Of a stretch of 64,000 nucleotides of DNA, positions 9,545 to 16,950 are shown in pieces. The first letter of the stretch is position 1. Each line of letters starts with the position of its first letter. The notes under the pieces were generated by a model. It worked only from the letters and a program-made list of their open reading frames with translations, did not search any database and was not told where the DNA came from. A program made the position numbers and the translations under genes. Source of the DNA: Denitratimonas tolerans (GTDB lineage Bacteria; Pseudomonadota; Gammaproteobacteria; Xanthomonadales; Xanthomonadaceae); contig NZ_JBBDHC010000017.1 of NCBI RefSeq assembly GCF_037203605.1, positions 1 through 64,000 of the forward strand, in the 5' to 3' direction.

Positions 9545-9587
9545 GCGCCTCATGCCGATCGCGTGCCGCACCTTGGAAATCCATCTG

Positions 9588-10844
9588 TCATGACTTTGTG
9601 CCATGCAATGCGCCTTGCGCCCAGGCCTCGGCCATCTGCGTGCGCACCGTTGCCGGGATGCGTTCGTCCTGGCGGGCCTCGTCCATCGTTTCGCGCAGGG
9701 CGGCGGCAATGCGGTTCAGTACGGCCTGCGGATGGCTCACTCCACACACCTTGCTGCCGAAACGCAGCAGTTCCTCGGTGGTGGGGTAGGCCTTGCTGCC
9801 GTGTTTGCCGGCAAACAGCCTGAGCGCCAGTGTGCGGTCTTCCAGTTCGGGGCCGCCGTCATAGCGGGTGTAGCGGTAGATGGTGGTGGTCACCACGTCG
9901 AACATCGGGGCCAGCCAGGCATCAGCAGATGAGCGGTACAGCACGCCGAAATTCTTCAAATGCGCATCGCCGTTGCGCACCATCACGGAAAACGCCACGT
10001 GTTCGAAGAAACGATGCAGGTTTTCGCGCGGCAGTTGCAGCATGCGCAACAACTCCGCCACGCGCTGGTAACTGCCCTGGTACTTGCGGTCTGAGAGCAC
10101 GTCGCGCACGCGCAGCCCGGCCAGTGCGGCGATATCTTCGAAACCCAGGCGTTCCAACGAACCATCCGGCTGCCGTACCAGGTCGAAGCGATCAAGCACC
10201 AGCATGTGGCCGTCGTTGGAGAGTTCGAATGTCGGTGTAAGGATGCCCGCCCGACGTGCTGCCTTCAGGCAGAGGTATTCGTTGGCGGCCAGCCCGGGAT
10301 AGGCGGCACTGGCAGCCTTGACGATCAGTGAGGGGATGGGAATGGTGGTGCGCTCGGTTTCCAGCGCCGGCAGCATGATCTTGGGCTGCATGCCGGCAAT
10401 GCCCGCGCCGGTGGCAAGGTAGGCATGAACCAGCTCGTCGAAAACGCGCGGGCTGTAGGCGGTTTCCAGCAGCGTGGCGCGGTCAATGGGGGGTGCTGGT
10501 GGCGGGGCAGGCCAATCCGGCAGGGCGTATCCAAGGCGTCCGATGCCGTTGTCTCCGATCAGGGCCAGCAGGTGCATGGGGCTGAGCGCCTGCTTGGGGA
10601 ACAGCGCCCGCAGGCGCATGAACAGGTCGCCTTCCGGCAGGTTCTGATCCATCACCGGGAACAGGTCGCCATCCTGCCACGTCAGCTGGCGGCTGGCGGG
10701 CATGAGCAGTGCGACTTCAGGCTGGTCCGGATGGGCGTGCAGATAGCGGAACTCGTACACCGACTGCTTGAGCAACTGCCCGGCCATCGCGCCATGGATG
10801 GCAACCTGCAACAGCGGAATCTTTTCCGGCAGCATGGGCCTCAA
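9588..10844 (-). CDS. hipA: HipA-family serine/threonine kinase toxin
   Basis: Type II toxin of the HipA kinase fold (418 residues). HipA of E. coli phosphorylates glutamyl-tRNA synthetase and causes persistence; the target here is unknown. Visible motifs: GAGIAGMQPKIM at 147-158 (ATP-binding loop), catalytic loop NGDAHLKNFG at 291-300 with Asp293, and the metal-binding Asp316 in MFDVVTTT. A HipA N-terminal domain precedes the kinase core. The start overlaps the antitoxin stop by four bases (10841-10844), as expected for a coupled hipBA operon. All catalytic residues are present, so the toxin should be active. Confidence 0.92.
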   Translation of the reverse strand: MRPMLPEKIPLLQVAIHGAMAGQLLKQSVYEFRYLHAHPDQPEVALLMPASRQLTWQDGDLFPVMDQNLPEGDLFMRLRALFPKQALSPMHLLALIGDNGIGRLGYALPDWPAPPPAPPIDRATLLETAYSPRVFDELVHAYLATGAGIAGMQPKIMLPALETERTTIPIPSLIVKAASAAYPGLAANEYLCLKAARRAGILTPTFELSNDGHMLVLDRFDLVRQPDGSLERLGFEDIAALAGLRVRDVLSDRKYQGSYQRVAELLRMLQLPRENLHRFFEHVAFSVMVRNGDAHLKNFGVLYRSSADAWLAPMFDVVTTTIYRYTRYDGGPELEDRTLALRLFAGKHGSKAYPTTEELLRFGSKVCGVSHPQAVLNRIAAALRETMDEARQDERIPATVRTQMAEAWAQGALHGTKS

Positions 10845-11104
10845 TCCTCGTCCCGCGCAAAGCGGGCGGCCATTTCCTGCGGGCTGGGCAAGCCTGCCGG
10901 TTCAGTGTGCAATGCCAGCCCCAGCGCGGCCAGTACCGCCAGCAGGGATGACACCGTCACATCCTCGCCAGCTTCCAGCCGGTAAATCACTTCGCGCACC
11001 TTGCCGGCCTGCCTGGCAAGGGCGGTTTTGCTCAATCCGGCGGCCTTGCGCCGGGCCTTGATCAACTCGGCCAGGTCGGATGGCGTATAGATAGTGTCAG
11101 CCAT
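10841..11104 (-). CDS. hipB: HipB-like HTH antitoxin
   Basis: Short XRE-family DNA-binding protein (87 residues from the ATG at 11104; an in-frame ATG at 11113 adds three residues). The helix-turn-helix spans about LAELIKARRKAAGLSKTALA to VTVSSLLAVLAALG. It should neutralise HipA and repress its own operon by binding the operator just upstream. No Shine-Dalgarno sequence is visible at either start, and the promoter-like sequence lies very close to the ATG, so a leaderless or very short-leader transcript is possible. Confidence 0.88.
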   Translation of the reverse strand: MADTIYTPSDLAELIKARRKAAGLSKTALARQAGKVREVIYRLEAGEDVTVSSLLAVLAALGLALHTEPAGLPSPQEMAARFARDED

Positions 11105-11105
11105 A

Positions 11106-11142
11106 ACTTGCATTTATGCGCAAATTCTTCACTTTTGCAAGT
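11106..11142 (-). promoter_or_regulatory. Putative hipBA operator/promoter
   Basis: Inverted repeat ACTTGCA (11106-11112) / TGCAAGT (11136-11142), with an inner TTGC...GCAA pair, directly upstream of the antitoxin ATG. Read on the minus strand, TTGCAA and TAAATG are separated by 18 bases and resemble -35/-10 boxes. Paired half-sites of this type are the usual HipB operator layout; the specific boundaries are inferred. Confidence 0.5.
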
Positions 11143-11259
11143 AATGGCTTACGTTTTTCATCTGAACCCCGGTTGTGTCGCTGTCAGGGAGCGGATACCT
11201 GCTCGCGTAATTCCGCTCTACGAGGCCGACGCCGCCCGATGCCGACGTGCCCCGCTCCC

Positions 11260-11606
11260 GTAGGTCGGCCCTACGTGGCCGACGCCGCCCCATGCCGATC
11301 GCGCATCCACCCGACGCAACCACATACCACCGCACCGTGCGCACCGAAGCCGTCGGGGACGTAGCCCCGACCTACGAACCGCCGTTACACACCCACCACC
11401 GCAACACCCCGTAGGTCGGCCCTACGTGGCCGACGCCGCCCCTCGCACGATCGCGCGCGCCATGCCCGATTGCACATCCACCCCATGCCACCGCGCACCG
11501 CCACACGCCATGCACACCAACCCGTCGGGGACGTAGCCCCGACCTACGAACCACCGTTACACACCCACCACCGCAACGCTCCGTAGGTCGGCCCTACGCG
11601 GCCGAC
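11260..11606. repeat. REP array, five elements
   Basis: Type B forward at 11260-11283, 11411-11434 and 11583-11606; type A reverse at 11352-11375 and 11523-11546. A decayed half element lies near 11218-11233. The array is part of a tandem duplication with a 171-base period (about 11350-11520 and 11521-11691), in which linker sequence as well as the hairpins is repeated almost exactly. Confidence 0.88.
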
Positions 11607-11828
11607 GCCGCCCCTCGCACGATCGCGCGCGCCATGTCCGATTGCACATCCACCCCATGCCGCCGCGCACCACCCCGCGCCATGCGCATCAACTATTCAC
11701 ATCAATCATCTCAAACCTCAAAAAACCCAAAGAAGCGATAAAAACCCAGCATCAACAAGAATCACGTTTGCTCAAATCCAATCCCGAAGGACAAGCATGA
11801 TGTGGGATCATTATTTTGCGACCCCGGA
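11607..11828. other. Intergenic stretch with an AT-rich pocket
   Basis: The first part completes the second copy of the 171-base tandem unit. From about 11690 to 11810 the base composition drops sharply (runs such as CCTCAAAAAACCCAAAG), unlike the rest of this GC-rich window. It lies directly downstream of the minus-strand pilin gene and may include its transcription end. No gene was recognised. Confidence 0.5.
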
Positions 11829-12362
11829 TCAGTACCTGCAGTTAGCTGGTATATATCGGAATGCGGCAGCCACAGCGCCAGCAGTGCAACCCCAGACCAC
11901 TGGTGAGCCAATCACCATCGGTGCGCCAGGCAAGCCCGTGGTCGTGTTGATGCTGCCGCTGCCCGGGGTAAGGAAAATCGGTGTATTGAGCACCGTGGCC
12001 AGGCTGCCGGCATAGGTGACGGTGATGCGCCCCTCGTTCGCGGCGATGCTTTGCACATTTCCGATGGCGGCGATTGCTATTGATGAAACATTAGATCCGG
12101 GCGTGAACTCGTAGCCATACGAGCCGGCAAGCGCGGCACCGCTGCCCGAGTAGCCGACAATGGGTCCGGAGTTACGAGTGGCAATGGTTTCCGTCACGGC
12201 AAGCTTGGCAGGACTGGCCAAAACCAACCCCTCGGAGACGCGGGTGCGGACAATGTAGTCCTGATAGGCGGGTAGCGCGATAGCAGCCAATATGCCGATG
12301 ATCGCGATTACGATCATCAATTCGATCAGGGTAAATCCTTGCTCCACACGACCCTTGTGCAT
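11829..12362 (-). CDS. pilA: Type IV major pilin PilA (copy 1)
   Basis: Major pilin subunit (177 residues). The prepilin leader is HKGRVEQG followed by FTLIELMIVIAIIGILAA: Gly at -1, Phe at +1, Glu at +5. The C-terminal pair WGCT...PANCRY probably forms the D-region disulfide. I use the ATG at 12362: the frame is open to 12431, but that longer form would start inside the sigma-54 promoter and put 23 odd residues before the leader. It is a clear paralog of the pilin at 13446-13970, with the same length class, the same cysteines and shared ITVTYAG and LTPGSG segments, but has diverged across the middle. It has its own promoter. Confidence 0.93.
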   Translation of the reverse strand: MHKGRVEQGFTLIELMIVIAIIGILAAIALPAYQDYIVRTRVSEGLVLASPAKLAVTETIATRNSGPIVGYSGSGAALAGSYGYEFTPGSNVSSIAIAAIGNVQSIAANEGRITVTYAGSLATVLNTPIFLTPGSGSINTTTGLPGAPMVIGSPVVWGCTAGAVAAAFRYIPANCRY

Positions 12363-12430
12363 GACTCGCCCCCAGCGCAGATGCAGTAGGAATGTCAGCC
12401 AGCGATGCTGGACTGTCCGCCAAACCAACA

Positions 12431-12446
12431 TGCATTAAACATGCCA
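12431..12446 (-). promoter_or_regulatory. Sigma-54-type promoter of pilin copy 1
   Basis: On the minus strand, TGGCATGTTTAATGCA has GG and GC ten bases apart (-24/-12), the same spacing as the site upstream of pilin copy 2. The -12 half (ATGCA) differs from the consensus TTGCA by one base. It lies about 70 bases upstream of the pilin ATG. RpoN control of pilA via PilS/PilR is known in Pseudomonas and Xanthomonas. Neither regulator is in this window. Confidence 0.65.
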
Positions 12447-12580
12447 ATGTGTCGGATCGTGCTGTTGAGTTCATCGCTGCCGCACGCGGCGCCGCGGAAA
12501 ACCCAGATCATCGGCTTGGCAATCTGCCCACGCGAAAACATCGGGGCCAGTGATTCAGCGCTGGATGCCTGCCGACAGGA

Positions 12581-13330
12581 TCAATCCCAAGGGCGAAGAT
12601 CAACGATCGCGACCGGGCTGGCGACTTTACGCTCAATCAACACCACCATCGGCTGCGAACGGCTCATCAGTGGCAGCCAGGCATCGGCCTGCGGCCACTT
12701 TCCAGCAGCGTCGGCAACCGCCTCGAGGGTGTTGAACTGCTCCAGATCACTCAATGGCTTCGCGCGCGCGAGCATGTTGTCAGCCTCCTGCACCAGCGGG
12801 CGGTACAAATCCACGCGCTGCGGCAAATCCGAGCCGCCGAGCGCAGACTCCATTACTAGCTGGTTGCGTTTCTCCACATCCTCCGGATTGACCGAAGCCA
12901 CCCAGGCTGGCCCGCTCCAAGGCGGATGGCGGAACTCGGGCAGTGCATCGGCCAGATACCGGGTATCCAGATCACTGGCCTGTGCCACATCAAACCGATC
13001 CTCATTGAACACCAGCCAGGCCGGGCGGCCCTGGGCGATGGTGGCCATGCCGTAGGCAAAGGCGGCGAGTTGGATGAACACGATCACCGCCAGATCAAAG
13101 CGCAGGGACTTCTTGCCGGGTTGATACACCGCAAAGGTGAGCATCGGCCCCAGCACCACATCCACCGCCAGCATCAGCAGCACGATGCTGCTCACCCCCA
13201 CGGCAGTGGCCAGCGGGGCCGGATACCACAGTCCGTAAATCAGCCCCAGGGCCAGCGCGGCCAGGACGATGGAGCCTGCCAAGTGAACCAGCAATGCCTT
13301 GAGCCGAATCAGAAAATTGAAATCTGCCAT
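12581..13330 (-). CDS. tfpZ: TfpX/TfpZ-family type IV pilin accessory protein
   Basis: Inner-membrane accessory protein encoded next to certain major pilins; the family (TfpX, TfpY, TfpZ) supports surface piliation of the cognate pilin. The product is 249 residues from the ATG at 13330. It has three or four hydrophobic segments in the first half (VHLAGSIVLAALALGLIYGL, VVLGPMLTFAVY, LAVIVFIQLAAFAYGMA), a periplasmic second half, and the family-typical ending VDLRPWD. The frame is open upstream to 13522, but those residues overlap the pilin terminator and are not membrane-protein-like. It sits between the two pilins on the same strand, downstream of the copy 2 terminator, so it is probably expressed by readthrough. 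Confidence 0.85.
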   Translation of the reverse strand: MADFNFLIRLKALLVHLAGSIVLAALALGLIYGLWYPAPLATAVGVSSIVLLMLAVDVVLGPMLTFAVYQPGKKSLRFDLAVIVFIQLAAFAYGMATIAQGRPAWLVFNEDRFDVAQASDLDTRYLADALPEFRHPPWSGPAWVASVNPEDVEKRNQLVMESALGGSDLPQRVDLYRPLVQEADNMLARAKPLSDLEQFNTLEAVADAAGKWPQADAWLPLMSRSQPMVVLIERKVASPVAIVDLRPWD

Positions 13331-13360
13331 CAACGCTATTCCACACAGATTCAAGACAAC

Positions 13361-13392
13361 AAAAAGCCGCCTTGCATGATACAAGGCGGCTC
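13361..13392 (-). terminator. Intrinsic terminator of pilin copy 2
   Basis: Stem GCCGCCTTG / CAAGGCGGC (plus an outer A-T pair) with a seven-base loop, followed on the minus strand by five T residues. It lies about 55 bases beyond the stop of pilin copy 2 and before the accessory gene, which would give much more pilin than accessory mRNA. Confidence 0.85.
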
Positions 13393-13445
13393 GGTGGATC
13401 GTTGCAGGCTGGCGGGCATAAACCCGACAGCCTGCACGTAACCGA

Positions 13446-13970
13446 TCAGAAGCGGCAGTTGGCCGGGAGGTACTTGAACGCGGCGGCGGTACCGTGCGTG
13501 CAGCCCCACACCACCGGAGCACCCACGGCCATCGCGGCGGCAGGCAATCCCGTAGTCGCGCTCACGGCACCGCTGCCCGGGGTGAGCAGGATCGGTCCGC
13601 CCAGCGCGGTGGCCAACTGGCCGGCGTAGGTCACGGTGATCACTCCGTCTCCAGCTACCGGGGTCTGGACATTGGCAATGGCCGCAATGGCGATGGAGGC
13701 CACCTTCTCGCCCGCGGTGTACTCGTAGCCGTAGGAGCCAGCAGCGGCAGCGCCGGTGCCGGTATAGGCCGCGACCGCACCCGAGTTGCGGGTGGCAAAG
13801 GTTTCGGCTACGGCGGTCTTGGCGGCGCTGGCCAGCACCAGACCTTCCGAAACCTTGGTGCGGATCACATAGTCCTGATAGGCCGGCAGCGCGATGGCGG
13901 CGAGGATGCCGATGATCGCGATGACGATCATCAGTTCGATCAGGGTGAAGCCTTTCTGGATGGTCTTCAT
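13446..13970 (-). CDS. pilA: Type IV major pilin PilA (copy 2)
   Basis: Major pilin (174 residues) starting MKTIQKG then FTLIELMIVIAIIGILAA, the textbook prepilin signal with Gly -1, Phe +1 and Glu +5. The Ala/Gly/Thr-rich body ends in WGCTHGTAAAFKYLPANCRF, with the two cysteines of the D-region. AAAGGA precedes the ATG by eight bases. It has a consensus sigma-54 promoter about 120 bases upstream and its own terminator, so it is the better candidate for the main structural subunit. Compared with copy 1, the alpha1 helix is identical and the surface regions differ, which suits two alternative pilins or a major/minor pair. Confidence 0.95.
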   Translation of the reverse strand: MKTIQKGFTLIELMIVIAIIGILAAIALPAYQDYVIRTKVSEGLVLASAAKTAVAETFATRNSGAVAAYTGTGAAAAGSYGYEYTAGEKVASIAIAAIANVQTPVAGDGVITVTYAGQLATALGGPILLTPGSGAVSATTGLPAAAMAVGAPVVWGCTHGTAAAFKYLPANCRF

Positions 13971-14089
13971 GGGAAATTTCCTTTGTGTGTTCAACAGGTT
14001 GTGGTTAGCTAACTGCCTGGGTGCTCGGACTGGCTCGTGCGCCGTGTCCTTGGCCGGGAGGCCAGACGTTGCACCGGCAAGTGGAACAG

Positions 14090-14105
14090 TGCAAGGGGCG
14101 TGCCA
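14090..14105 (-). promoter_or_regulatory. Consensus sigma-54 promoter of pilin copy 2
   Basis: On the minus strand, TGGCACG, four bases (CCCC), then TTGCA: a full match to the -24/-12 consensus with correct spacing. Transcription should begin near 14079, giving a leader of about 110 bases that contains the perfect palindrome GTTAGCTAAC at 14004-14013. Upstream DNA to the first REP (14305) would hold the PilR enhancer sites. Confidence 0.85.
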
Positions 14106-14304
14106 AGTGTTGCGGACAGCCGTTTTGCGCGGGAAGTGTGACACGGGTCAGGATGGGTTGGGGGAGGTTTTCGGAGTCAGGCGCGACAGTGTGATGGGGA
14201 TCGCGTATGTGGCGTGTGACAAGGCCATGAAGGTGATTGTTTGCGTCAGATTGTGACGTGGTGGGGCGGAATTTCGGGGTGCGGTGGCGTGGGGTGAGGC
14301 AAAC

Positions 14305-14800
14305 CGTAGGTCGGGGTTACGTGCGCGACGTTTCAATGCACGGTCCAATGCACGGTTATGCCCCGGGGCTCGGTGGGCGGCATGGGGTGGTGTTGGGGGC
14401 ATGGTGGTGTTGGGTGCGCGGCGGCGTCGGCCGCGTAGGGCCGACCTACGGTGGGTGGCGGGATGGTGGATTCGGCGCGGTTCGTAGGTCGGGGCTACGT
14501 CCCCGACGGTCCCGTGACATTCAACGCCCGGCGGCGTCGGCCGCGTAGGGCCGACCTACGGTGGGTGGCGGTGGTCGGATGCGATGGCAACGGTGGATCC
14601 GGCGCGGTTCGTAGGTCGGGGCTACGTCCCCGACGTTCCCGTGACATTCAACGCCCGGCGGCGTCGGCCACGTAGGGCCGACCTACGGTGGGTGGCGGAA
14701 GCGGTGGATTCGACGCGGCGGTTCGTAGGTCGGGGCTACGGCCCCGACGGTCCCGTGACATTCAACGCCCGGCAACGTCGGCCACGTAGGGCCGACCTAC
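14305..14800. repeat. REP array, eight elements, next to the RAYT gene
   Basis: Decayed type A forward at about 14305-14329, then alternating type B reverse (14426-14449, 14536-14559, 14663-14686, 14777-14800) and type A forward (14484-14507, 14611-14634, 14725-14748). The linkers repeat too: a GGTGGGTGGCGG...GGTGGAT segment follows each B element and a GTCCCGTGACATTCAACGCC segment follows each A element. The composite period is 110-127 bases. Polarity is the reverse of the arrays left of 12 kb. Open frames across this G-rich DNA are artefacts of the repeat. Confidence 0.9.
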
Positions 14801-14846
14801 GGTGGGATTGGCCGATATGCGGCGGTGGTGGTTCAACGCCCGACGC

Positions 14847-15356
14847 TCACGATTCGCTCATGCCGCGGATGCGCTCCGGTGCTGTCTCGCCCCATGTCGG
14901 CGGATAAACCCCTCGCGCCTGCCATGCCGCAAGGCTCGACCACGGCCAGGAGGCGGCGTGGGCGATCAAGCCGTGTTTGACGGGGTTGAAATGTACGTAA
15001 TCCAGGTGGCGGGAAAAATCCTCGCGGTCGCGCACGACATGGTCGTAGTAGCGTCCCTGCCAAAGCCCGGAGGATGCGAGGCCGGCCCGGTGCAACCCGG
15101 CCTGGGCGGCCCGCTTGAAGCATCCGACCAGATCCGGAACGCGTATTCCGGGGTGTGGGCTCAGCACGAGGTGAAGATGGTCGGGCAGGAGCACGTGGGC
15201 GTGGTGAGAGAACGGGTGCAGTCCGCGCGTCGCGCGCAGCGCCGCAAGGACTTCCCGGCATGCGGCGGGATCGCTCATCCACGGGCGCCGGCCCTGGGTG
15301 ACCAGGGTAAGGAAGACGGTTTGCCCGTCACGGTAGTAGCGTCGGTAGCGAGGCAT
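14847..15356 (-). CDS. REP-associated tyrosine transposase (RAYT, Y1/HUH)
   Basis: Single-strand DNA nuclease related to the IS200/IS605 transposases that binds REP hairpins with a GTAG-type foot. Product of 169 residues from the ATG at 15356 (an ATG at 15392 would add 12). Catalytic features: His60-Leu-His62 in LLPDHLHLVLSP and the nucleophile Tyr120 in DYVHFNPVKHGL, plus the RAYT signature GLWQGRYYDHVVRD just before it. The gene looks intact. It lies between REP arrays at 14777-14800 and 15508-15531, as expected for a RAYT with its own repeats. Such genes are usually single-copy and vertically kept rather than mobile. An active-site change was not seen. Confidence 0.92.
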   Translation of the reverse strand: MPRYRRYYRDGQTVFLTLVTQGRRPWMSDPAACREVLAALRATRGLHPFSHHAHVLLPDHLHLVLSPHPGIRVPDLVGCFKRAAQAGLHRAGLASSGLWQGRYYDHVVRDREDFSRHLDYVHFNPVKHGLIAHAASWPWSSLAAWQARGVYPPTWGETAPERIRGMSES

Positions 15357-15507
15357 GGCGGAAGGATCGATGCGGCGCGCAAGCGGCGGCATCGGCGTTC
15401 GCCCCGGAACCGTATCCGTTTTTTCGCAATCGCTCGGTACGCGGGCATGGGGTGGTGTTGGGTGCGCGGCGGTGTTCAATGCACGGCGGTGTTCAACGCC
15501 CGGCAAC

Positions 15508-16010
15508 GTCGGCCACGTAGGGCCGACCTACGGTGGGTGGCGGAAGCGGTGGATTCGACGCGGCGGTTCGTAGGTCGGGGCTACGGCCCCGACGGTCCAA
15601 CGCCCGGTTGTGCCCCGGGCATCGGTGGGCGGGCATGGGGTGGTGTTGGGTGCGCGGCGGTGTTCAATGCACGGCGGTGTCCAACGCCCGGCGGCGTCGG
15701 CCGCGTAGGGCCGACCTACGGTGGGTGGCGGAAACGGTGGATTCGACGCGGCGGTTCGTAGGTCGGGGCTACGTCCCCGACGGTCCCGTGACATTCAACG
15801 CCCGGCAGCGTCGGCCGCGTAGGGCCGACCTACGGTGGGTGGCGGCGACGGTGGATTCGACGCGGCGGTTCGTAGGTCGGGGCTACGGCCCCGACGGATT
15901 CGGTGATCGGTTACGACCGGGTTCGGTGACCGGGCATGGGGTGGTGTTGGGTGCGCGGCGGTGTTCAATGCACGGCGGTGTTCAACGCCGGGCAGCGTCG
16001 GCCACGTAGG
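15508..16010. repeat. REP array, six full elements and one truncated
   Basis: Type B reverse at 15508-15531, 15696-15719 and 15810-15833; type A forward at 15570-15593, 15758-15781 and 15872-15895. The last element (15997-16010) keeps only GTCGGCCACGTAGG and is cut off just before mntA. Between elements a spacer of about 65 bases beginning CGGGCATGGGGTGGTG recurs at about 15443, 15632 and 15932. Confidence 0.9.
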
Positions 16011-16051
16011 ATGTATCAGTCCGGGGGCGGTGTCGATGGCGCTGAAGTAAT

Positions 16052-16471
16052 ATGGACTCCCCGCCCTCCGGCTGCACCATCATGACCACCATGCCAGCGA
16101 GTCTGCGCCACGTTCTGGAACGCCAGCCCGGCATCCGCCAGGCGCTGGTGTTCGGATCCGTGGCTGCCGGCACGGCGCGGGCCGACAGCGATCTGGATGT
16201 CGCGTTGGAGGCGGAGCATCCCTTGAGCGCAGTCGAAAAGGCGCAGTTGATGGCTGAACTGGCCGCCGCCACAGGCAGGCCGATCGACCTGATCGACTTG
16301 AAAACCGTCGGCGAGCCGCTGCTGGGCCAGATTCTCCGATTCGGCCAACGCGTGCTGGGCAGCCCTGCCGATCACGCGGCCCTCATGCGCCGCCACCTCT
16401 TCGACAATACGGATTTCCAACCCTACGTCAGTCGCATGCTGGGTGAAAGGCGGCGAGCATGGAAAGGCTGA
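16052..16471 (+). CDS. mntA: MntA-like minimal nucleotidyltransferase antitoxin
   Basis: Antitoxin of a HepT/MntA (HEPN/MNT) pair. MntA proteins neutralise HepT by adding AMP to a tyrosine near the HEPN active site. The MNT motif is intact: Gly35-Ser36, ten residues, then Asp47-Leu-Asp49 (ADSDLDVAL), with a further acidic residue expected in the IDLIDL strand. The product is 139 residues from the ATG at 16052; the downstream ATGs at 16082 and 16091 are possible and would remove a non-conserved N-terminus. No good ribosome binding site distinguishes them. The 3' end overlaps hepT by 13 bases. Confidence 0.88.
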   Translation: MDSPPSGCTIMTTMPASLRHVLERQPGIRQALVFGSVAAGTARADSDLDVALEAEHPLSAVEKAQLMAELAAATGRPIDLIDLKTVGEPLLGQILRFGQRVLGSPADHAALMRRHLFDNTDFQPYVSRMLGERRRAWKG

Positions 16472-16884
16472 TCGTCGAGCGCAAGCTCGATTCGCTGCAG
16501 CGCTGCCTGGCGCGCATTGCGGCCAAGTGCCCGGAAACGGCCGATGCACTGAAGGCCGACGTCGACCTGCAAGACGTGCTGGTGTTGAACATCAGCCGCG
16601 CCGTGCAGATGTGCGTGGATCTGGCCACCCACCTCATCGCCGATCTCCCGCTGGCACCTCCTGGCACCATGGGCGAAGCCTTCGATCGCCTGGTGGAAGG
16701 CAGCCTGATGGATGCGGCGCTGGCGCTGCGGATGAAGAAGGCCGTGGGCTTCCGCAACATCGCCGTACACGCCTATGACGCCATCGACTGGGACATCGTA
16801 TTCGCAATTGCGTCACGGCACCTGGGAGATTTCAGGGCGTTCGCGCATGTAGTTGCATTGCGGCTGGACGGGGAGGCCGCGTAA
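16459..16884 (+). CDS. hepT: HepT-like HEPN ribonuclease toxin
   Basis: All-helical HEPN-domain toxin (141 residues), predicted metal-independent RNase that acts as a dimer. The catalytic RX4HXY motif is present at residues 99-106 (RNIAVHAY: Arg99, His104, Tyr106). Tyr106 is the residue type that MntA adenylylates in characterised systems. The start lies within the end of mntA, giving translational coupling with antitoxin first. The pair is bounded by REP arrays on both sides. Confidence 0.9.
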   Translation: MERLIVERKLDSLQRCLARIAAKCPETADALKADVDLQDVLVLNISRAVQMCVDLATHLIADLPLAPPGTMGEAFDRLVEGSLMDAALALRMKKAVGFRNIAVHAYDAIDWDIVFAIASRHLGDFRAFAHVVALRLDGEAA

Positions 16885-16950
16885 GGCAAACCTCCGGAAG
16901 CGGCGCGTCACGCCCGGCACGGTGCACGGCGATGCCCACCGCCCGGCGGC

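Noticed and set aside
11607..14300. A replication origin, terminus or dif site at the point where REP polarity flips
   Set aside because: No dif-like 28-base site, DnaA box cluster or dnaA-type gene was seen. The flip is reported only as an observation.
14847..15356. The transposase as part of a mobile insertion sequence
   Set aside because: No terminal structures of an IS200/IS605 unit or accessory TnpB were found. The sequence has the RAYT signature, and such genes are normally domesticated.
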